Shown here: positions 52,585 to 62,938 of the stretch, piece after piece
Layout: every line of letters begins with the position of its first letter
Numbering within the stretch: the first letter of the stretch is position 1
Source of the DNA: Trachythela sp. YZ-2020
Taxonomy: Eukaryota; Cnidaria; Anthozoa; Malacalcyonacea; Clavulariidae
Reading direction: 5' to 3'
DNA length: 64,000 nt
Assembly (NCBI GenBank): GCA_016169945.1
Contig: JADLSH010000193.1
Coordinates: 992,001-1,056,000 of the forward strand
Notes under the pieces: generated by a model
Seen by the model: the letters and a program-made list of their open reading frames with translations, nothing else
Databases searched by the model: none
Told to the model about the DNA's origin: nothing
Made by a program: the position numbers and the translations under genes

Positions 52585-53063
52585 TAGCTACAAGCCGTCT
52601 TATTAAACAAAGACGTCCGCGGGAAATTAGATACTCTACAGGGGGTATGCTTGGGTGTTTTCCCCAAACATTTGATCAAGGAAGTGATTTATGTTCTATG
52701 TGCGGAAGTATTATACGTAGTCTAAATGTTTGACTTTATTACATTTCGCTTATTACATTTGAAGCTTTGACTGCTTCCCCAAGCAGGAAACTGCTTTTCA
52801 CGAAGAAATAACAAATATTTTTGTCGTACAGTCAAGCAGTTCACAGACTTTGATTTGTGTTAGGCAAAATGAATTATATATTCTCATTACATATGCTTGT
52901 GTAATTTCCCCCAAATATCTGCTCAAGGAAGTAATTTATGAGGAAGTATCAAGCTTGACGCCAGAAAGGTAGTCGTAATTCTGAGCTGTATTAAACAGGA
53001 CTACCATTTAACCAGACTTCACTGAACATAAGCAAGGTATTGATTGTATCGGAAGAACTTACG
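52585..53063. other. Upstream region of gene D
   Basis: CTTGACGCCAGAAAGGTAGT through TCGGAAGAACTTACG repeats the upstream sequence of gene B (mirror of 41362-41470). It likely carries the promoter; no core motif could be assigned. Confidence 0.45.
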
Positions 53064-53142
53064 ATGGAAGCCGTGACCGGTTATATTAATGGTGGTGGAA
53101 CTGTACTGATTTTAGTAACGATTTTGAGTACAAATGTTGCAG
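53064..53142 (+). CDS. Gene D signal-peptide exon (start)
   Basis: ATG in CTTACGATG, then M-E-A-V-T-G-Y-I-N-G-G-G and TVLILVTILSTNVA to the AG|gtaata donor; 79 bp, phase 1 out. The first residues differ from B and C while the hydrophobic core is kept. Confidence 0.75.
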
Positions 53143-53279
53143 GTAATATATGGTAGTTTTATACGATGTTTTCTGGGTTTAGTGTCGAAATCTTCAGAAC
53201 GATGATTCTTCATCTCTTAGTTCGTCGTTTCTATTCTTGCTCCAGAGTCAATACATTCATATTAAATGAGCCATTTATT

Positions 53280-53610
53280 GAGAGATAGCTCTATCTAATC
53301 GGCTGTTCCCCCTGTAGAGGTCCAGTAAGAGTTCGATTTGGAATTGGCCCATGCACTGTAACTACACGTGGAAACCTAAACTAAACTAACTTTATGTGTA
53401 CTGGGCAGCTCCGTCAGATTAAAAATGTTCTCTTTAGGATCTAGTACGCAAGAGCCACTCCGTTATTAGTCCAGTGTTACTATACAGAAGACAAGAGTAC
53501 CCGGAAAAGACCTGCGGTGTTTCGTAGAGTGAAATTGAAAGCACTCTTCCCACATGCAATTGAAGTGAAAATAATTCAGAAAATGCATATTGCGTGAATG
53601 GAACCCGGGT
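53280..53610 (-). mobile_element. SINE family 2, inverted mirror copy
   Basis: The reverse of 40805-41145: CTATCTAATCGGCTGTTCCC, TTAGTCCAGTGTTACTATAC, TTTCGTAGAGTGAAATTGAA. It is part of the B/D mirror duplication. Confidence 0.6.
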
Positions 53611-54042
53611 CATAGAAGTGAAGTCGCACTATCATCGGATTTTGTTCACCGAATATATTTAATTGAACGAATTAAATTCGGTAGTGCGCCGTTTGAAATG
53701 AATTAACGGTTCGTTCAGAGATATTTTATCCGTCATGGCCAGATCATGGGTCAAACAAATACAACGTCCACTGTAGCGCGTCTTCGTTTCATACGATGTC
53801 GTATCGTCGTGTCGAACTTAATACATCGCAATTATGTTAATGCGAGTGTCTCATCCTGTTGCTGTGGTTCGTATTTCTTTGTTCCTTGTTATGGATTTAA
53901 TTTGTCTAAATTAGATTCGTCTTTTCAAATGAGACAAAAGTTAAACTCGACCGATCGACGAATTCACTGTAGCAAATTAAATTCGTCTGAATTAAAATCG
54001 ACGTATAAACAGGTCTGAGAGGCACATGTATGCATTACTAGT

Positions 54043-55340
54043 GTCATCAATAGCATTAACCATGCACTCTGTCACCAACAGCATTAACCACTGTGTCACC
54101 AACAGCATTAACCACTGCCTTATCAACAGCATTAACCACTGTGTCATCAACAACATTAACCACTGTGTTACCAACAGCATTAACTACTGTGTCACCAACA
54201 GCATTAACCACTGTGTTACCAACAGCATTAACCACTGTTTCACCAACAGTATTAACCACTGTGTCACCAACAGCATTAACCACTGTGTCACCAACAGCAT
54301 TAACAACTGTATCACCAACAGCATTAGCCACTGTGTCACAAACAGCATTAACCACTGTGTCATCAACAGCATTAGCCACTGTGTTACTAACAGCATTAAC
54401 CACTGTCTTATCAACAGCATTAACTACTGTGTTATCAACAGCATTAACCACTATGTCACCAACAGCATTAACCACTGTGTTACCAACAGCATTAACCACT
54501 GTGTCAACAACAGCATAACCACTGTGTCACTAACAGTATTAACCACTGTGTTACCAACAGCATTAACCACTGTATCACCAACAGCGTTAACCACTGTGTT
54601 ACCAACAGCAGTAACCACTATGTCACCAACAGCATTAACTACTGTGTTACCAACAGCATTAACCACTATTTCACCAACAGCATTAACCACTGTGTTACCA
54701 ACAACATTAACCACTGTCTTATCAACAGCATTAACCACTGTGTTACCAACAACATTAACCACTGTCTTATCAACAGCATTAACCACTGTGTCACCAACAG
54801 CATTAACAACTGTATCACCAACAGCATTAGCCACTGTGTCACAAACAGCATTAACCACTGTGTCATCAACAGCATTAGCCACTGTGTTACTAACAGCATT
54901 AACCACTGTCTTATCAACAGCATTAACTACTGTGTTACCAACAGCATTAACCACTGTATCACCAACAGCGTTAACCACTGTGTTACCAACAGCAGTAACC
55001 ACTATGTCACCAACAGCATTAACTACTGTGTTACCAACAGCATTAACCACTATTTCACCAACAGCATTAACCACTGTGTTACCAACAACATTAACCACTG
55101 TCTTATCAACAGCATTAACTACTGTGTTACCAACAACATTAACCACTGTCTTATCAACAGCATTAACTACTGTGTTACCAACAGCATTAACCACTGTCTT
55201 ATCAACAGCATTAACTACTGTGTTACCAACAGCATTAACCACTATGTCACGAACAGCATAACCACTGTGTCATCAACAGTATTAACCACTGTGTTACCAA
55301 CAGCATTAACCACTGCATCACAAACACCAGCAGCATTATT
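54043..55340. repeat. 24-bp minisatellite in gene D intron 1
   Basis: About 54 units of AACAGCATTAACCACTGTGTCACC. It is the inverted counterpart of 39715-40440 but nearly twice as long. A block of 16 units (384 bp) is repeated: TGTATCACCAACAGCGTTAA at 54571 and 54955. The open frames of up to 411 codons follow from a unit divisible by three and are not genes. Confidence 0.93.
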
Positions 55341-55374
55341 AACTGTTTAAAGTTTTCATATTTCACACTTACAG

Positions 55375-55402
55375 GTGAACACCATCTTCAAGACCACAAC
55401 AG
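55375..55402 (+). CDS. Gene D micro-exon
   Basis: A 28-bp exon between cttacag and gtataa, encoding E-H-H-L-Q-D-H-N; phase 1 in, 2 out. Mirror of 39637-39664. Confidence 0.7.
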
Positions 55403-55657
55403 GTATAATTACATCTTCTTCCAAATTATTGTAAGGATTTCATGCCAGTGAAAGTTGGTATGATGGGAAAGACGAAGTACGGAGTCTATCAAAAACCTGT
55501 TTGCTGATGCTAGACGTTCGATCTTACCTGCACTCGGTGGAAATCGCAGAATCTGGTTAAAATAAAATGTCTAGATTAAATCACTTTTCTGACAGACTAT
55601 ACATTACGGGCATTTCGGCTTAATGGGATCAGGGTGGTTCTATAATGGACTTTCTTG

Positions 55658-56197
55658 GACATGCATTCATGCCGAAGCCGAACCAATGTTCAACTTATGT
55701 TCATGTTATCCACCCGTCAATTTAACCAGACCTTTTTGTGAAAATGACTGAATGGAAACTTCGTACATACCAAACTCGAGATGATCAAATTCGAAAAAAT
55801 AAAGAAGGCAATAAAATTATGGGCACCTTAGTAAAACTAGGCGATATGCAAGCAAGTCGCTATTTCAACTCTCAGGAATTGCATGAAGCTTTTTGTTAGG
55901 CTTTATTGCCATTATAGCTATGCAACTTGGACAGAACCCAAAGCTTGTTCAGAAAACAACATATATGTCGCGAAACTTGTTTTGAAGCAGTTAAAATTTG
56001 TGGCAAAGCGTACGAGATTTTGAAATCCGTGACTTATTGAAATGCGATATCCAAAAAACAAGAAACTTTATGACTGTGAAGTGCAACCATCTGCCTCGCA
56101 CCCAGACGTGTCTATTCATTTGAAGGCGAAGGCATATATCAGAATAATAGAAATGCATGCCGGCGAGGCTCCTGCATGCTGGTATTATAACTATTCT
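55658..56197 (+). pseudogene. Gene D CRD1, decayed
   Basis: Homologous along its length to gene B's intact CRD (38795-39303): H-A-E-A-E-P-like start, S-R-Y-F-N region, C-R-E-T-C-F-E-A-V-K-I-C-G-K-A-Y and a Y-D-C-E-V-Q-P motif. The acceptor AG is TG (TTTCTTG against TTTCTAG), there are stops and frameshifts, and about 60 bases are inserted near 56090-56150. Confidence 0.8.
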
Positions 56198-56704
56198 TGT
56201 ACTGTTAAAGTCGATGCATGTTATAAAGTGAAACTTTTCTTGTTGTCAACGCTTGCAATGTCTGAGCTGGGAGCACATTTCTGAGGAATTACAAAGGAGC
56301 TACTATACAGGGCATTTGGCGGAATTTGAAAAAGTTATAAATCCCGCCGGATAGAATTTTCTCCTTGCGATCTCTTCTTATCGTCGGAGAGAGATTTTGA
56401 CTTGAAGTGATCGGATATTTTCGATACTAGCCCTATTCTCAAAAATTCAAATCATCATGCAGCCAAAATGTAAATCAGTGGTCAAATATAGCCATGTTTG
56501 GCTCTTGAGAAACTGCCAGCTTCTTCTTAAGCTGCCAGCTTCCCAGCATCCTTTTGGATGATATACTGAAATAATTACCGGATCATTGTTCCTTATCTTA
56601 TGCAGTCATTGCTATGCAGAGTTAAGCTTTAAGAAAAGTTTCAAATGTAACACCGGCTTAGATTAAGAATATAATATCTTAATTAACGCTCAATCTTTCC
56701 ATAG

Positions 56705-57219
56705 GACGTGTATTCCTGCCGAAGCCGAGCCAATGCTCAACTCAAGTTTATGTTATCCTTTGGAAAATTTCAGCCGGCCATTTTGTCAAAGTCAGGGAAT
56801 CACTTTACCAAACTACGTATATAACACGCCTGATAAGCAACGTTCAAAAAATAAGGAGTTAAATAAAATCTACGACAAAATTGAGAAGGTAGGCGCGTCA
56901 AAAATAGGTCGCTATCTTCAAGTGAACATCACCACTGTAAGAAAGTGCTTAAATGTTTTGGTTATACATTTTTGTCATTATTTCTTCCCGAGTTGTGATC
57001 GAACCCAAAGCGTGTACAGAAAGCAAGCAATTTGTCGTGAATCGTGTGTTGACGTTATGCGGATATGTGGTAAAATATGGGAAATTCTTGCAAAGTATTA
57101 TTATACATTTCGATCCCCTAAACCGGAGACAAAGAAGCTCGTCCATTGCGAACTACAACCGTATAGGAATGGTGGTGACTCTCCAGAATGCTGGTATTAC
57201 AATTTCACAAACTCTACAG
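56705..57219 (+). CDS. Gene D CRD2, intact Frizzled-like domain
   Basis: A 515-bp exon between tccatag and gtaatc, phase 2 in and 1 out. T-C-I-P-A-E-A-E-P, C-Y-P-L-E-N-F-S-R-P-F-C, V-R-K-C-L-N, H-F-C-H-Y-F-F-P-S-C-D-R-T, I-C-R-E-S-C-V-D, R-I-C-G-K-I-W, V-H-C-E-L-Q-P-Y-R and P-E-C-W-Y-Y-N-F-T-N. All CRD cysteines are present. Its ortholog in gene B is the decayed fragment 37917-38210. Confidence 0.85.
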
Positions 57220-57647
57220 GTAATCTTATAGCGGAATGATCCGCCGTAGTCTGTGTCCGTGTGAACTTTTTAGAAAGACAGTCTGACCTTCTATATGCGA
57301 AAGACTTCCCTCAAAACGTCAAAGTACGTGTTTTAGTCGTTTTTCAGGTAGTTCACACACAATCTACAACAGCTTATTGTAGAATGCTACCTACACTTGA
57401 ACCCCCACGTTTGAAATAGTCTGTAGTATCTTCGTTTTTGTGTTCGTATGAAAATTGCGAAAGTTGCGTCCAAATGGCGGAAACCAGATTTAATTAATGC
57501 TTAATGCCCACTCCCGACGACGCCATGTTATGGTATATGATCGATAACTCCATGCTGTACCGATGACACTTCGCGCATGTCTGATTGCATTGATGTCCGA
57601 GTGTTGTTAGCGATTCAGCTTTTCAGTTTCGAATTTCAAATTTTAGG

Positions 57648-57683
57648 TACATCCACAGTTTCAGGATGGACTACTTATGCAGG
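57648..57683 (+). CDS. Gene D linker exon
   Basis: A 36-bp phase 1-1 exon between aattttag and gtgagc: T-S-T-V-S-G-W-T-T-Y-A. Mirror of 36998-37033. Confidence 0.7.
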
Positions 57684-57769
57684 TGAGCGACAGATATAAA
57701 CTTTTCTCGTTTTTTAAACGAAAGCAACTTCCCAGGTTGAATTTGTATTAGTTACTCTAGCCATGAACG

Positions 57770-58230
57770 GACACATGTAGTGGATGTTGGTAGCACAGCA
57801 AGTAGCACAGTGGTTGGTTTCACCTCTGTCACTGGGATTCGATTCCTGACATGGTTTCGTGTTTCGATTCCTGACGATTCCGAGTTTCGTCTCATTCTCG
57901 TGTGAGAAGAATGCTTTTGTTTTGACGCTACGAAGCACTGCATGTTTTCTCTGTTTGCTCCGGTTTCCTCCTGCAGTAACGCTGAACTAAAATAATGGCG
58001 CCAAACGGTAACACTTGCGGTCTTTGTGCTATTTTTAACTATGATTATTGCAAGTTGCATGAAATTATTGCTTAGTGTAACATAGCAAGCAATGCAATGC
58101 TGAAATCGTTTTTCCTAACATTGCGAGATAAATTGCGAGACAAGTTGCATAGTGTAACCCCTTACTGAGCGTCTATAGGGGTGGAGAGTAGTTTAGAACT
58201 GCTATAGAGCTATCCAATGCAAATTAAGTT
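57770..58230 (+). mobile_element. SINE family 2 copy
   Basis: The tRNA-like head (AGCACAGTGGTTGGTTTCAC ... CTGGGATTCGATTCCTGAC) has good A- and B-box spacing. The body and the end GAGCTATCCAATGCAAATTA follow. Part of the head is duplicated (GATTCGATTCCTGAC... TCGATTCCTGAC). Confidence 0.6.
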
Positions 58231-58339
58231 AATTTAGTTTATTAACTGCAATGTATATATAGTATTGTCTGTAAACCATGATGACACAAATCCTACAAAC
58301 AGAGACTTTAAGATCAACGATCATCTTTTCGCACAATAC

Positions 58340-58582
58340 ATTGTTTATACTTAAACGGGAGCAGTTACCATGGCAACATATCTGTGACAGCCTCCGGTAT
58401 TCCGTGTCAGTCATGGACAGAGCAATGTCCACATCGTCATACCATGAACACGACATATCCAGAATTAAATAACGCCAAGAACTATTGTCGAAATCCTCAG
58501 AACTCAGGACAACGACCTTGGTGTTTTACTACAGACAGGAACAAGAGATGGGAATACTGTGATATTCCTAAATGTACACCAG
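58340..58582 (+). pseudogene. Gene D Kringle, open but with lost 3' splice site
   Basis: D-C-L-Y-L-N-G-S-S-Y, I-P-C-Q-S-W-T-E-Q-C, Y-C-R-N-P-Q-N, R-P-W-C-F-T-T-D-R-N and Y-C-D-I-P-K-C are open over 243 bp and the donor gtatgg is intact. The intron end GCACACAACAG of gene B is GCACAATAC here, with no AG at the border. Confidence 0.75.
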
Positions 58583-58599
58583 GTATGGTTATAATATAA

Positions 58600-59105
58600 A
58601 CTACAAGATGTTTTTTTCTGCATCTCACTCGATTGAATTTAAGGTAGAAGGAATTTAGGTGGATGGATATTTCGAGTGAAATAATATATACAATAATTTA
58701 GACTTGAACGGGAACGGCTGCGAAAAATGCAACTCTAAGTCCTCCGACAGGAATTGAATCTGCGGCCCTGCGATTCCGGTGCAGCACTCTGACCACTGAG
58801 CTGCAGAGTCCAGTTGCCAAGCGTTAACCGCAAGTTCATGTATATATATAGATGCGGGTACTGCGGGTTGTGATAGGTAAACTAGAAGATGTTTTTTTCT
58901 GCATCTCACTCGATTGAAATTAAGGTAGAAGGTTTCGGTGGATGGATATTTCGAGTGAAATAATATAACCTGAACGGCCTGAAATGCAAGGCCACAGATT
59001 CAATTCCTGTCGGAGGACATAGAGTTGCATTTTTCGCAGTCGTTCCCGTTCAGGTCTAAAATATTGTATATATTATTTCACTCGAAATATCCATCCACGT
59101 ACACC
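58600..59105. mobile_element. SINE family 1, two copies in opposite orientation
   Basis: A minus-strand copy at about 58600-58830 has the head CTCTGCAGCTCAGTGGTCAG and GCAGATTCAATTCCTGTCGG. A plus-strand part follows at about 58985-59105 (CCACAGATTCAATTCCTGTC ... CCATCCACGTACACCTTCTA), with repeated TTTTTTTCTGCATCTCACTC in between. Confidence 0.65.
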
Positions 59106-60115
59106 TTCTACCATGGTTATAATATAAACTACCGTGATTCGTGGTCCAGTGCCCATGCACCCAATCGCTTCCGAGAGTGTGCTTTTAGATCCATCCAAAT
59201 CCGATGAGAAGGCATGAAATATATGTGAACATTGTCTCAAAGGTCAAAATGAGCTTAACCGTACAGAAATTTTTTTTTTTAAAAGGTTTTGTTTTGTCAT
59301 TTATACGACAGGAAATTGCACGAAAAATATTCTCATTAATAGCTAGTAATATCATTAGTTACTAGGCATAACCACAGGTTAACAGTGCGACCAAAGTATC
59401 TCAAATGACAAATATGTGCAAATAATAGTATTAAACTTATATCATCAACAGCAATTTTTATCCCCGAAAATGTTAACGCCACTTTAAATGTATTTAAAAG
59501 CATTTCTGAGGTCAAAAAACTACATTTGGATTTTGGATCCGGTTTTATAGCCTTTCTAGGGCCGTTAAAAATAACGTTTACTAGTAGTACAGGCTACAAG
59601 ATACTTCACCACACAAAATCATGTATGCTTCGTGACTAAAATAGTAAATGGAAAATATTTTTTAAAATTAACATAAAAGTATAACAAGTTTAAAAACAAC
59701 ATATTATTATATTTATTACAGTCATAATAGTTCCTAATTGCATTATACAAATAATAAGTTTAAAGCAAATAAAAACTGCTATCTGAGCGAGTTCTTTGAT
59801 AATGCCATTGCCCATTGGACTCGCGAATTTCCGAAGACAAAAGTACTGAATAAAATATCACAATTAAATGAGTTTGCAATCGCCTGGACAACAATATTTT
59901 CACACCAAACACCATCTGTTGACATTTTATCTAAGCCGCCTACATCGTATGGTCTCTTGAATATCACGAAGCAGCGTTTAAAAAAAATGAAAAAGCTTCA
60001 CAAATAAAGAAGTACTACACCGAAAAACGTTTTGGAGTTGCTAGAAACCTGTCAAACCTTGTTCCAAAACAAAACAACAAACACTTGCAGCTCAATAAAG
60101 GAATTGTACATTTGC
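59106..60115. other. Intron of gene D, no clear feature
   Basis: An open frame at 59738-60007 (89 codons; A-H-W-T-R-E-F-P-K-T-K and K-P-P-T-S-Y-G-L-L) has no recognised domain and no paired splice signals. It may be a remnant of a mobile-element ORF. Confidence 0.3.
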
Positions 60116-60117
60116 CC

Positions 60118-60172
60118 GCATACCCTAACCCTAACCCTAATCCTAACCCTAACTCTAAGTCTAACCCTGACA
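60118..60172. repeat. Short telomere-like (CCCTAA)n tract
   Basis: CATACCCTAACCCTAACCCT continues through CCTAATCCTAACCCTAACTC, about nine partly mutated CCCTAA units in an intron of gene D. Confidence 0.85.
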
Positions 60173-61205
60173 ACATCCAATTATTTAACTCAAACTAGTA
60201 TGTGTTCCTAACATGAAGTAGTAAGAGCTAAACGACTCAAAATCGCTGAAATCTTTACGACAATAAATTGTATTTATATTTCGCTTCTATAAGGTGGAAT
60301 TACTTATACAGTGTAAATGTGCAGTCCCTTTATTTAGCCGCAAGTGGACAAACTGCCGATTCCATTTGTATTTTTTGCATACGAGCCCGCAAAGGGGGTA
60401 AACATTAAGTCCAGCGGAAAATTGGGGTAAAACCTTTTTAACTGGGGTAAAACTTTTTTAACCCAGATTAGGATGCTCCCATGCAGAAAGCTTCGCTGGT
60501 GCTCGCTTGCTGGTCGCAATAAAACAAATGCACATGATAAATTCCTGCCGACACCACTGCGGTGGTCTGGGTTTGAACTACCTAAAATTTTGATCGAGGT
60601 TATGACCTCATTAAATAATAAGTATGCTCTACTGAAAATGGAAATTGATTTTATTGTAACAACGTGCATATGATTAATGTGAAATCCATACGGTTTGCCG
60701 TCAACTATCTTTATAGTTAAAATATCTATTAAAACTGTTCGTGACTAAGGAAGAAAAAAATGCGGATAAAAATTCTATTCTCACGTGAAACTTTAATGTT
60801 TGTAACAAGTATTTGAAGGTTTCAGTTAGCCCAGACATAACACTGTCAAATGCTCTTGATAAGCATGGGTGATTGGGTGGCAGATGTAGCACGCTGCCCC
60901 TTTCCTCTGAGTTAAGCCTGCTGCTGAAGGTCGAATATAAGGTATTATTATTTGATGGCTGACTGCCCTGCTCCGACTTGGTGTGGGTGAAAACGCATGT
61001 AAGTAAAGTTGTGGTTAATGGTTCTCTCATGCGCTTCGAGAATTTACTCAGTGGACTGCGGTTCATTTCTGGCTTTCCACCCGCTTTGCTGTTCTTCGTG
61101 ATCAGATATGGGTCATATGGTTTCGGCCAGCGATTTGCAGGCGCAAGCGATTGTATTTCACTTGAAAACACTAACGAAACTTCAATGTTTTACCATTTGG
61201 TTTAG

Positions 61206-61382
61206 TTGATGGCAATTACGGCAACTGGTCATTAAACAGTGAATGCAATGTAACTTGTGGTCAAGGTTTTGAAATATGGACACGAGAGTGTAAAAATACT
61301 GAGCCCAAGCATGGTGGGAGAAACTGCAGTCATCTAGGAGAACCTATTGAGTACAGACATTGTTTATCAAAGCCTTGTCCTG
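61206..61382 (+). CDS. Gene D TSP1 module 1
   Basis: A 177-bp phase 1-1 exon between tttag and gtaagt: D-G-N-Y-G-N-W-S-L-N-S-E, C-N-V-T-C-G-Q-G-F-E-I-W-T-R, H-G-G-R-N-C-S-H-L-G-E-P and S-K-P-C-P. Intact. Confidence 0.85.
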
Positions 61383-61787
61383 GTAAGTTACTGAACTTTT
61401 GATATAAAAAAGACTCCTACAATCGACGTTTCTTTTTCCCGATATCTATGATTCTTCCTTGTTTCCTTCGTAACCTATTAGCTTTACTAGTTCAATTAAC
61501 TATTATAATATAACATTTATAGTACGCGCGTGCTGATTGGTCGAGAAGCGTGTTTCTATAACTGTATAGAAACACGGAAATTTTCCCGCCAAAATTTAAA
61601 ATCATAAAAAAAAAAATTTAATGCGAATTATAAAACTTTGAATACTATTTAAAAACAATTTTAATGCTTTTACACATTTTTGACTGTTAATTTTCAAACA
61701 GAGTTGTTTTCTTGCAGCGAAATTGACGAGCAAAGGTCAGCATGCGTACGTAATGAGAATTTGTAAATTAATCGAGTTTAAAAAATG

Positions 61788-62002
61788 TCTTTTGAGTTAT
61801 ATTATAAAAGAAATAGAAAACATTTTTTCCTGAGTTTCTATACACTTATAGAAACACTTGTGGGAGTTTGGGAGAACTCGAAATAACGTGGAAAAACTCG
61901 CCCTACGGGCTCGTTTTCCCACTGATTATTTCTCGTTCTCCCAAACTCCCACGCATGTTTCTATAAGTGTATAGAAACACGGAAAATGTTTTCTATTTCC
62001 TA
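61788..62002. mobile_element. Near-perfect 215-bp palindrome
   Basis: GAAATAGAAAACATTTTTTC ... GTTTCTATACACTTATAGAA ... GGGAGTTTGGGAGAACTCGA is mirrored on the right up to GAAAATGTTTTCTATTTCC. The centre is CTCGCCCTACGGGCTCG. A further GTTTCTATAACTGTATAGAA lies at 61551. This is likely a MITE; it would form a strong cruciform. Confidence 0.7.
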
Positions 62003-62352
62003 AATATAATTCCTCTTTGGATACTATAATTTCTAAATGCAACTTTGGATACTTTTATGCTCAAATGCATATTCTAATTCTAGTTAAGATTGTTCCAGTT
62101 TATAAAAGTATACATATATAGAATAGAACAAAAATAACTAAGCATTAGAATTGGTATAAGTTGGTTCAAAATCTTCACCAAAATCTTCACCCTTGGGCAT
62201 TGGTGGTGAAGATTGTGAGGTAAGCTATACTATATTTGCTCTCTTTATGGTAAGGAGCTCTGTCCGACATTTTGTGACCCAAAACACACTTGTAAGCATT
62301 TCAACTATGTATGTTTGGTAGTATTTACACACTTTTCTATTCATATCTATAG

Positions 62353-62529
62353 TTAACGGTGGTTATGGCAACTGGAGTTTGGGTACCCCATGCGATGTTT
62401 CGTGCGGTAAGGGAATGGAAATATGGCGACGTACGTGTGATAATCCTGGACAAAAATACGGAGGGCGTAACTGCAGTGAACTTGGGCACCCGACTGAGTT
62501 AAGGAACTGTAGCAGAAAGCCATGTCCAA
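62353..62529 (+). CDS. Gene D TSP1 module 2
   Basis: A 177-bp phase 1-1 exon between tatag and gtaagg: N-G-G-Y-G-N-W-S-L, C-D-V-S-C-G-K-G-M-E-I-W-R-R, Y-G-G-R-N-C-S-E-L-G-H-P and R-K-P-C-P. Intact, with no downstream partner exon in this orientation. Confidence 0.85.
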
Positions 62530-62584
62530 GTAAGGCTAAAACGGCAAATACCTAAGGATAAACTAAAATAAACAACCTTTTTTA

Positions 62585-62690
62585 TATTAAATAGCTGGAT
62601 AGCTCTTTCAGTCCTAAACTGTTCTCCCTAGAGAACCCGTAATTATCATCTCATATTGGTCCAGTGTTACTACAGAAGGAAACCAAAACT
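62585..62690 (-). mobile_element. SINE family 2 fragment at a rearrangement junction
   Basis: AGCTGGATAGCTCTTTCAGT, AACTGTTCTCCCTAGAGAAC and TTGGTCCAGTGTTACTACAG, inverted. It ends where the direct duplicate of 47 kb begins. Confidence 0.5.
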
Positions 62691-62742
62691 AACCAAGCAA
62701 AGCCGAAATGGCGAACTGAATACAAGCCGATCAAAGCTAAAT

Positions 62743-62938
62743 CACAGTATAGAGACGACCAGTAGGGTCACTCGGCGATGCAACATGTAGCCTGCTTTTT
62801 ATGGAAAAATATGCAGTTTACTGGCCAGGAAAGTTAGTCCAGCTTGCTTATTGGCCAGAAAAAGCAATTGACTGGCTGCCAATGAGTAATGAGCGGCCAC
62901 ACAAAATGAGTGGCCCTACTGGTCGTCTTTATACTGTG
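62743..62938. mobile_element. CACAGTATA MITE inserted in the duplicate
   Basis: CACAGTATAGAGACGACCAG and CTGGTCGTCTTTATACTGTG are inverted ends. The 47-kb duplicate lacks it and reads AAGCTAAATGCCGAC across the site. The right flank CCTAGTAAAT partly repeats the left AGCTAAAT. Confidence 0.8.

Larger units (their letters stand above)
53064..62529 (+). pseudogene. Gene D: plus-strand mirror copy of gene B, splice-damaged and lacking a 3' end
   Basis: Plus-strand exons: 53064-53142 (signal peptide), 55375-55402, 55658-56197 (CRD1, dead), 56705-57219 (CRD2, intact), 57648-57683 (linker), 58340-58582 (Kringle, acceptor lost), 61206-61382 and 62353-62529 (TSP1). The Kringle frame is open, but the bases before it read AATAC where gene B has AACAG. 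After the second TSP1 the sequence switches at about 62690 to minus-strand material from the 47-kb duplicate, so no third TSP1, membrane or tail exon is available in this orientation. With the Kringle skipped (all modules are phase 1-1) a secreted CRD-TSP1 product remains possible. Confidence 0.7.

Noticed and set aside
54026..55261. 411-aa plus-strand frame of TALTTVSP/NSINHCVT repeats
   Set aside because: It is the 24-bp minisatellite in an intron; similar frames exist on the other strand and in the other copy.
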